Positions 55,101 to 61,122 of a stretch of 64,000 nucleotides of DNA are shown piece by piece; the stretch's first letter is position 1, and every line of letters begins with the position of its first letter. This DNA comes from Myroides odoratus DSM 2801. Its GTDB lineage: Bacteria; Bacteroidota; Bacteroidia; Flavobacteriales; Flavobacteriaceae. Location: NCBI RefSeq assembly GCF_000243275.1, contig NZ_CM001437.1, positions 673,388-737,387 of the forward strand. The letters run 5' to 3'. The notes under the pieces were generated by a model, which saw only the letters and a list, made by a program, of their open reading frames with translations, searched no databases and was not told where the DNA came from. Position numbers and translations under genes: made by a program.

Positions 55101-56446
55101 AAAAGGTCAATAGCAATACCTCCTATATTATATTCCACATCAAAGAATGGGAAGTGTACTTCCGCACCTTGTAAAACTACTTTAACATGAACAGGTAAAG
55201 TAGTACCTAAAGCACTGATTCGACCATTACCATCTTTTCCATCCCATAAAATAGAATTCTCACCTTCAACCGCTTGACCTACAAATAAGCGAGGAGCAAA
55301 ATTTGCATTTGTACTTTCTAACAAAATTCGATACTGTCCTGCTATTGAGGCAACAAAGTCAATTCTTCCTCCTTTGTGTCCCAATCGACCTGGTGTACCC
55401 TCCGCACCAATTACTTTTACTTCAGATAAGTCAGGACGCACTGGACTAGCCTTCAACCACGTTGATGTTGTAGTAGGACTTTCTTTTCCACTAGCATCTG
55501 ATACTCCAATTGAGGCATTTGCTTTTAAAGGCAAATCTGTAGCAGGTTTCGTATAGAACATTTTATGTGTAACATGTCCTCCCGCATCAGGTGTATTCGG
55601 GTTTTGTACTTTACCACTAATATTATTAGGTGTATCATTTAAACTTTTATACAACGGAACTACTTGTCCATTTTTAGTTTCATAGAAACCAAGGTTATTC
55701 ACAAAAAAGGCAAATACAATTCCATTACTTCCTTTATGTGTTACTCTATACGTGTATCCATCAATGGTACGCGCATATAGAGAACCGTAAAAACGCACTT
55801 TAGCATATCCATTTGATCCAAACCCAGCATCATTTCCTGTGGATAGGTTTAAGTTAGTTGCGTATACACGTCCTGGAATAAATGTTTTATTAGATCCAGC
55901 GCTAATTACAGAAATATCCCAAGCTACAATAGCTGCATCATTTCCCTGTGACCAGTTACTATCTACAGACACACCACTTCCTTGACCATTTGAAGATCGA
56001 GACGTAAATTCTACACGATAGATTCCTTCTCCACCAGCCGGTACTGTATAATAGAAAGGTTTATACTTATTATTGTTAGCTCTTTCGCCTTCTAATAGAG
56101 GACCTGCTAATTCTGCTGTTCGATTAGAAATTCTACCATCCGTAGTATTAACAACTCTAGTTCCATTAGGAGAAAAAACTCTTATTCTTCCACCAAGATC
56201 CTGAGCCGAAGAAGCTAAAGTAATTGTTTCCCCTACTTTTGCATAGACATAGTGAATTCCTTTATTCGGAAATGGAGTTGCTTCCGATGTATATCCACTT
56301 CCCAACAAATGCGCCCTATGCCCACTTGCTCCACTTGGATATAAATCTTTAGAACCATCTGCCAACATCGTCATACTTACTCCTAAGAGTAAACCTAGGG
56401 TAAGTAAAACTTTTGTTGTTATTTTATTTATAATTGTATATATCAT
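52184..56446 (-). CDS. Giant secreted surface protein (1420 residues)
   Basis: It has an N-terminal signal peptide (about 12-30), a long beta-rich first third (VYAKVGETITL, IRVFSPNGTRV), a DUF11-like segment around residues 560-680, a cysteine-bearing middle (LGECVDQILYFEDFNRGYW at about 745, HVSNITCADECYQDI at about 1045), and a DUF7507/DUF11-like repeat near 1250-1385 (DGIFADENANTFAEEGETI). The last residues (ITNPMIYQKIKQL) do not match a type A or B sorting domain. It is probably displayed through the sorting-domain protein encoded 3 bases downstream. A 9-bp inverted repeat (56478-56500) in the 72-base gap before it could modulate expression within the operon. Confidence 0.82.
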   Translation of the reverse strand: MIYTIINKITTKVLLTLGLLLGVSMTMLADGSKDLYPSGASGHRAHLLGSGYTSEATPFPNKGIHYVYAKVGETITLASSAQDLGGRIRVFSPNGTRVVNTTDGRISNRTAELAGPLLEGERANNNKYKPFYYTVPAGGEGIYRVEFTSRSSNGQGSGVSVDSNWSQGNDAAIVAWDISVISAGSNKTFIPGRVYATNLNLSTGNDAGFGSNGYAKVRFYGSLYARTIDGYTYRVTHKGSNGIVFAFFVNNLGFYETKNGQVVPLYKSLNDTPNNISGKVQNPNTPDAGGHVTHKMFYTKPATDLPLKANASIGVSDASGKESPTTTSTWLKASPVRPDLSEVKVIGAEGTPGRLGHKGGRIDFVASIAGQYRILLESTNANFAPRLFVGQAVEGENSILWDGKDGNGRISALGTTLPVHVKVVLQGAEVHFPFFDVEYNIGGIAIDLLDTNNLDRVITNKVFWDDSGLTHGSVSGNAFNGSKVEPINNSHLKMINGVFNTGENSTTNGHIYGLSSAGTGWATWGDTKSIDTWTFIQGEEKQVDATVEVMEADLYTTLTYKVAGQIGKGSGNKGDNVEYTIVAGNKGPSNIIADIPNGIHGAPFSFTVPPGVDVINPGSVRATFSCTNGTARESIALTYDAVTRTFRSELQIPNGCTVTYKVTGKLNGMTGSMVAESTIMRPADVSDPDATNGDPNVRPTNPHFECYNNDSGNLPGGSGSIGCNNINEVVFMALGECVDQILYFEDFNRGYWNVNSGRTDWVNKASISIGTNGEILKNQDGSIRRQGPRGGATSTYLFAPGINDSRYNAANGAPHSQTISVARIKNGYYSVNPPGYVQMGIPTADSWNQGVWVPNAPTNDPTLPNSNFDWTPAWDKAEAIRDMSGAVNGSAFLVRGASSAAQSIKPFYEFEVNGRIEKDRIYTLDIYSYVTYHDKDYMLMDVVDKETGHIYASVPLKYPGPGLPEGASPEGFSLGWVPLTASFTFADAECVDVLGREVKIAIRGSQDRALETGKGFGHTLIDNITFSKRTANQSCGIHVSNITCADECYQDIVGKGFGWFHSAGEKKNGTNVVEKFEQPATDGGFVVDIYRLDNSFNMVINGVPLYREELEFETGHANRNVRFKRDGIRFGETGTSAVWNVNKHPNGVESDISNLDLENRLNNPTPVIRVNIDKWGNVTLWGKRTTNDELEELEVYDRNNGNVAVPLQVVHWISEGTGTDINKVDVTQNVIGQTMMYGFGYGQQQKECETCTLEKDGIFADENANTFAEEGETITYTFKVKNAGDMDIYDIDIQDPLFGFNIKLDETTHQPTQAGVTLEGDNNNNGVLNRNETWTFTVSYQVTNEDIYVNQGVYNRATVTGIGKLPRSSREVKELSTDPTPYRDGDAGWDANRPFHTYVRLEGSGLLITNPMIYQKIKQL

Positions 56447-56518
56447 TGCTGTATTCGTAATTATAATTCATTTTAGATTTTAAAACCTTGTGTTTTAAAA
56501 TAACTATACTATGATTCG

Positions 56519-58576
56519 TTACTTGATTACAAAAACGATATTCATGTATGAAGCTGGTGTTGCTGTTCCGATTATATCGTATTTCAATACCCCATCTGCA
56601 TTAATGCTTATATTAGCGAATACATTTTTATCGTAATAGGTAACATAATAATGTAGCTCCCCTCTATTATATGTAGCTATTGTGTCAGGTGCACCATCAC
56701 TTCCAATTACTCCACCATCATATGGAAGACTTCCACCATTTGCTCCATGTGCAATATTATACTCCGTGCCCCTAGCTGTGGTAAATTGATTCACATAATC
56801 TTGATACAAATCTCTCGTTAAGCTTGTTCCAGTAGTTTTGGTATTAAAAATCACTGCTGGCATATAGAAAAACTGAGGCGCCATTTTTTTACGCTCTACT
56901 GTTTTTAATACTCCATCTGCATCAGCCACTACTACTTTATCATTTGCAGCTCCTTTGAATTCAGGTTTATTAATATTAACTACTTGAACTCCTCCATCTC
57001 CTTGAACAACAAAATTTGTTTTTTCTACAGAAGGTACTCCATTACCTGGATAATGAAATGTTTTAAATGTAACATTTTTATCATTTTCTGTAATAATATT
57101 TAATCCATTCGTAGCATTTGAAGTAATTGCGGAAGCAAAAGAGGATTGACTCATTTCCAAACTACCTTGTCCTGGCCCAGCATTTCCAATTAATTGAATC
57201 ATTGATCCATTCTTCCCATACATATTCAATGCAGTATGAATTCCATTCAAATTAAAAACAAAACTCTGTGTTTCCGTTGCAGATTTTTTTTCAAACGTCA
57301 ATTTTTCAGCAGTTCCATAATTAACTGTACGATCTGATGTTAACGTGCCGTTATGTGTATAGATATTTTCATGTGCTGCAGGATCTTGCCATTCTACACT
57401 TGGTGTATCTCCACCTATAGTAGTCAATACTTGTCCTGCTGTACCTGGAGCAATTTGCCCTGGTGTTAAAGATCCACCTATTTGAGCTAAATCAAGATTT
57501 CCTTGTTCTACTCCTACTGTGTATTCTGTATTATTCCCCGTTGTACCAGCTCCTGTAGTAACTACAGATACTTTATTATCTTTACCTACAACAGAAGTTG
57601 TTTTTTGCTCTCCTTGAATCGCATCTTTCGATACATTCACTTGATATACTGTAGTATTTGCACTTGCTGGATCTACAGTAGAGGTCACTGTTGTGTTTAC
57701 CCCATCTACAACCGTAGAAACTTTTTGTCCAGCTTGAATAACAGGACCTAAATCTAATTGACCTGTTTGTCCATTTACTGTTGTATTCAAGACTGTATTA
57801 TTCGTAATGGTATTGCTTACATTAGCAATAATGTCTGTTGTTGCTTCAACACCATTTACAGTAGAAATAAGGGTATTCCCATTTGTATTTTCTACTTTAC
57901 CAATCGTATGTGTCGTTGCTGGTGCAATCGTTGATTGATCCACCCAAGTTGTAAACTTCCCAGTTGCATCTGTCACCATCACTTGATTCGCTGCCCCTGG
58001 TGTAATAGCTAAAGCTACCTCTTTCAAGGTTGAATTCGCTCCATTTGTTTCTCCACTTACTGTAATTCCAGTTCCTGTAATTCCTTTTGAACTTGTCAGG
58101 TTATTTTCTGTTAAGCTTACTGCTTTCCATTTTCCTTCTGTTGCATCAAAAGTCAATACTTGATTGGCTGTTGGATTTACGTTCGATACAGCAACGCCTT
58201 GAATAGCTCCTACTACCGTAGCATTTGTTGGCCCTGTTACGTCACCTGCTAAATTAATAGCTGTAATATCTCCTTGTTGTGCAAAACGAACCCAACGATT
58301 TGTATCCCAATAGTAATATCCTGGAACTACATCATTTTGTTTTTTTTCATTATACACCATCAATGATTGTGCTGGAGCATTAACTGGTGTTACACCATTT
58401 GTTGTTTCAACTAAATCCACACGTGGAATCAACAATCCTCTTTTTGAGGATTGTATATCTACTGCTGCTGATTTTGCTGGTTTATCTGTACCGAAACCTT
58501 GTTGTGCGTGAACTTGTTGCGTACCTAATGCCAATACTAAACCAAGCCCTGCAATTCCAATGTATCTTTTTTTCAT
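56519..58576 (-). CDS. Fibre-like secreted protein A (685 residues)
   Basis: A signal peptide (cut after HAQ, about residue 25) is followed by the module QGFGTDKPAKSAAVDI...KRGLLIPRVDL...YYYWDTNRWVRF, shared almost unchanged with the next protein upstream. Low-complexity Thr/Val/Asn-rich repeats follow, with NTTV-type motifs and asparagine-linked loops typical of trimeric tail-fibre or adhesin shafts. The C-terminal domain (about 570-685, FFYMPAVIF...YYVTYYDKNVF...SYMNIVFVIK) looks globular and, from memory, recurs in flavobacterial surface proteins. No sorting domain is visible. It starts 18 bases after the 833-residue gene. Confidence 0.8.
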   Translation of the reverse strand: MKKRYIGIAGLGLVLALGTQQVHAQQGFGTDKPAKSAAVDIQSSKRGLLIPRVDLVETTNGVTPVNAPAQSLMVYNEKKQNDVVPGYYYWDTNRWVRFAQQGDITAINLAGDVTGPTNATVVGAIQGVAVSNVNPTANQVLTFDATEGKWKAVSLTENNLTSSKGITGTGITVSGETNGANSTLKEVALAITPGAANQVMVTDATGKFTTWVDQSTIAPATTHTIGKVENTNGNTLISTVNGVEATTDIIANVSNTITNNTVLNTTVNGQTGQLDLGPVIQAGQKVSTVVDGVNTTVTSTVDPASANTTVYQVNVSKDAIQGEQKTTSVVGKDNKVSVVTTGAGTTGNNTEYTVGVEQGNLDLAQIGGSLTPGQIAPGTAGQVLTTIGGDTPSVEWQDPAAHENIYTHNGTLTSDRTVNYGTAEKLTFEKKSATETQSFVFNLNGIHTALNMYGKNGSMIQLIGNAGPGQGSLEMSQSSFASAITSNATNGLNIITENDKNVTFKTFHYPGNGVPSVEKTNFVVQGDGGVQVVNINKPEFKGAANDKVVVADADGVLKTVERKKMAPQFFYMPAVIFNTKTTGTSLTRDLYQDYVNQFTTARGTEYNIAHGANGGSLPYDGGVIGSDGAPDTIATYNRGELHYYVTYYDKNVFANISINADGVLKYDIIGTATPASYMNIVFVIK

Positions 58577-58594
58577 CTTTGTTTTTCTTTTTTG

Positions 58595-61096
58595 TTAGTT
58601 ACGACCTACAACGATCCATTTCGTTCCATTCGATTTGATAATCCATCCTTGGTGTGGCATAGCTCCATACGCTAATACATTACTTCCAGATTTGATATTT
58701 AAGTAACCATTGTGATCTTCGTCTGTATTTACGATTTTCACACTAATAGTTTGTCCTTCTGTTCCGTTTACTGCTGGTAAACTTAAGTTTGTATCCGTAG
58801 CTCCTAATGTCACTTCAATCACGATTTCGCTCATTGAAGGATGATAGTTATTTACTACTGAATTATCACTAATATTTACATCTCCACCTTGGTTGATTGT
58901 AACATTTCCGGCAGCTGTGTCAATTGTTGCTAATTGTCCGTTTGCTTGAACCACTACTGTTTTATTTCCTTGTTTTGAATCAGCTGTTTTTAAACCAGTA
59001 ATTGCTAAAGAACCTCCTCCAGTTACTGTTCCATCAGGATTTGATGTTCCTGGCGCAATTGCAAGCGTTGTTCCTTTATCAATTGTACCTCCTAAAGCGA
59101 TATCATTATCTGTTTTTGTTAAACCGTTAGAAGCGGTTACGGTATTACCTAAATCATTTGGTGTTACCCATTCTGTAACATAGGTAGTTGTTCCGCCCAC
59201 TGTTACTTCTTTTGTAACTAATACTTGTCCTGCAGCAGTACCTCCTGCAATTTCAATTGTAGTTTCATCTAATAAAGCTTTTTCTCCACCAGTTACTTTA
59301 ATAGAAGTTGATTTTAATTCTTTACCGTTTAATACATCACCTGTTATTTGTTGGTACGTAACTCCACCATTTCCATCCGCTACTGGAATTTGTCCTTCTC
59401 CTGCTGGAGTCGCTGTTCCATTCGCTGTAGTATTTGATGTCATTTTATCAGCAGAAACCACTTGACTTCCTAAATCAATATTTGCAATTGTTCCGTCCGC
59501 GATTTCATCTGTTGTAATGCTTCCTTCTTTGATGCTTAAATGAGTTGGAACCAATACTGCATCCTCTAATTGAGAATCTTTATTTGTACCAATAACGATT
59601 TTTCCATCTGTTGTTAAATCTTTACCGATAGCAGTAGAAACATTTTGATATGTCACACCTCCTTGTCCATCAGCTACTGGTACTTTACCTGCTCCAGCAT
59701 TGTCTCCACTCGCTGCATCTTTCGATGTCATTTTATCTGCTGTTACAGCTCCTGCATCAATTTTTTCATTTGTTACTGCTCCATTCGCAATACCTAAAGT
59801 CACATCTTTCAATAAAGCACTTGCTACTTCTAATGATGTGCCTACAGTTGAACCTGCAGTTACCGTAATTCCATCTCCTTTTAATGTTTTAGCGTCAATT
59901 CCTCCATCTTCAATTGCTTGACCAATTAAATTTGCAGGCGTTGTTTCGCTTAATACTCCTTTTGAATCAGCAAGAACTACATTTTTACCAGCTACACCTG
60001 CTTTATCTTGCTCTTTCAAACCGTCTAATGCCAATGTATTTGTTTCATCTGTTGTAATTGTAGTAGCTTTTGATAAAGCACCACCTAAAGCGATATCATT
60101 GTTTGCATCTTTCGTTAAACCGTTCGATGCTGTTACTGTATTTCCTAGACTTTCTGGAGTTACCCATTCCGTTGTTTTAGTTCCATTATCATCTTTTGTT
60201 ACTAAAACCATTCCACCAGCTCCACCAGGTGTAATCTCGATGTTTACATCTTTTAAAAGTGCTGTAGCTCCATTTGTATCCACTGTAATAGAAGATGAAG
60301 TCAATGCTTTTCCATTTACTCCTTCTGTAATCACATCTTCTAAAAGTGCTTTTGGCGTTACTACTTTTAAGATTCCATCCGCTCCCATAATCACAATATT
60401 TTGTGCAGTTGCGTCAAATTCTTTTCCAGCAGTACCGTCTAATTTTTCTAAACCTGTAATCGCTAAAGTATTTCCTTTATCTCCAGCTGTTGTTTCAATT
60501 GTTGTTGCTTTACCTAAAGCTCCACCTAATCCAACTTGTACTTTATCACCAACTATTTCAGCTGTAACACCATTTACACCAACTACTGATCCTTGGATAA
60601 AATCTTCTGGCTTTACCCATTCAGTTGTGTGAACAGTTTCTCCATCAATTTCTACTATTTTCGTAACTAATACTTGTCCTGCTTCTGCACCACCTTTTAC
60701 ACTTACGTTGTAATCTGTATCACGTCCGTCTGTTGTTGGTTTAACAGTAACATTTGTTCCTGCTGAAACCGTTACTGCGCTTCCTGAGTTAGACGATACG
60801 AAACGCACCCATCTACCTGCATTATTATTATAAGTTGCATCCCAGTAGTAAAAACCTGCTGCCGTTGTTGATCCTGTATTATACACCATTAAGGCATTTG
60901 CAGGATTTGCAACTGGTGCTGCTTGGTCTAAATTAGGGATATCAATTCTAGGAATCAATAAACCTCTTTTGCTAGACACGATATCTACAGCAGCTGAGCG
61001 ATCTGGTGTGTTTGTTCCAAATCCTTGTTGAGCGACAACATTCGATGTTGTTAATACTGTAAAAGCTACTGCTGCTGATAATATAATTTTTTTCAT
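58595..61096 (-). CDS. Fibre-like secreted protein B (833 residues)
   Basis: This protein has a signal peptide (cut before QQGFGTN, about residue 23) and the same N-terminal module as the 685-residue neighbour, with SAAVDIVSSKRGLLIPRID and YYWDATYNNNAGRWVRF. Several repeats follow, of the kind QVLVTKEV...TTEWVTPEDLGNTVTASNGLT and VTADKMTS...GKVPVADGQGGVTYQ, suggesting a long shaft. The C-terminus (NEDHNGYLN-like, GWIIKSNGTKWIVVGRN) is homologous to the end of the partial protein upstream. No T9SS sorting domain is present. Its start lies 26 bases after that gene's stop. Confidence 0.8.
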   Translation of the reverse strand: MKKIILSAAVAFTVLTTSNVVAQQGFGTNTPDRSAAVDIVSSKRGLLIPRIDIPNLDQAAPVANPANALMVYNTGSTTAAGFYYWDATYNNNAGRWVRFVSSNSGSAVTVSAGTNVTVKPTTDGRDTDYNVSVKGGAEAGQVLVTKIVEIDGETVHTTEWVKPEDFIQGSVVGVNGVTAEIVGDKVQVGLGGALGKATTIETTAGDKGNTLAITGLEKLDGTAGKEFDATAQNIVIMGADGILKVVTPKALLEDVITEGVNGKALTSSSITVDTNGATALLKDVNIEITPGGAGGMVLVTKDDNGTKTTEWVTPESLGNTVTASNGLTKDANNDIALGGALSKATTITTDETNTLALDGLKEQDKAGVAGKNVVLADSKGVLSETTPANLIGQAIEDGGIDAKTLKGDGITVTAGSTVGTSLEVASALLKDVTLGIANGAVTNEKIDAGAVTADKMTSKDAASGDNAGAGKVPVADGQGGVTYQNVSTAIGKDLTTDGKIVIGTNKDSQLEDAVLVPTHLSIKEGSITTDEIADGTIANIDLGSQVVSADKMTSNTTANGTATPAGEGQIPVADGNGGVTYQQITGDVLNGKELKSTSIKVTGGEKALLDETTIEIAGGTAAGQVLVTKEVTVGGTTTYVTEWVTPNDLGNTVTASNGLTKTDNDIALGGTIDKGTTLAIAPGTSNPDGTVTGGGSLAITGLKTADSKQGNKTVVVQANGQLATIDTAAGNVTINQGGDVNISDNSVVNNYHPSMSEIVIEVTLGATDTNLSLPAVNGTEGQTISVKIVNTDEDHNGYLNIKSGSNVLAYGAMPHQGWIIKSNGTKWIVVGRN

Positions 61097-61122
61097 GATA
61101 AATTTCTGATTAAGTAAGGTGA

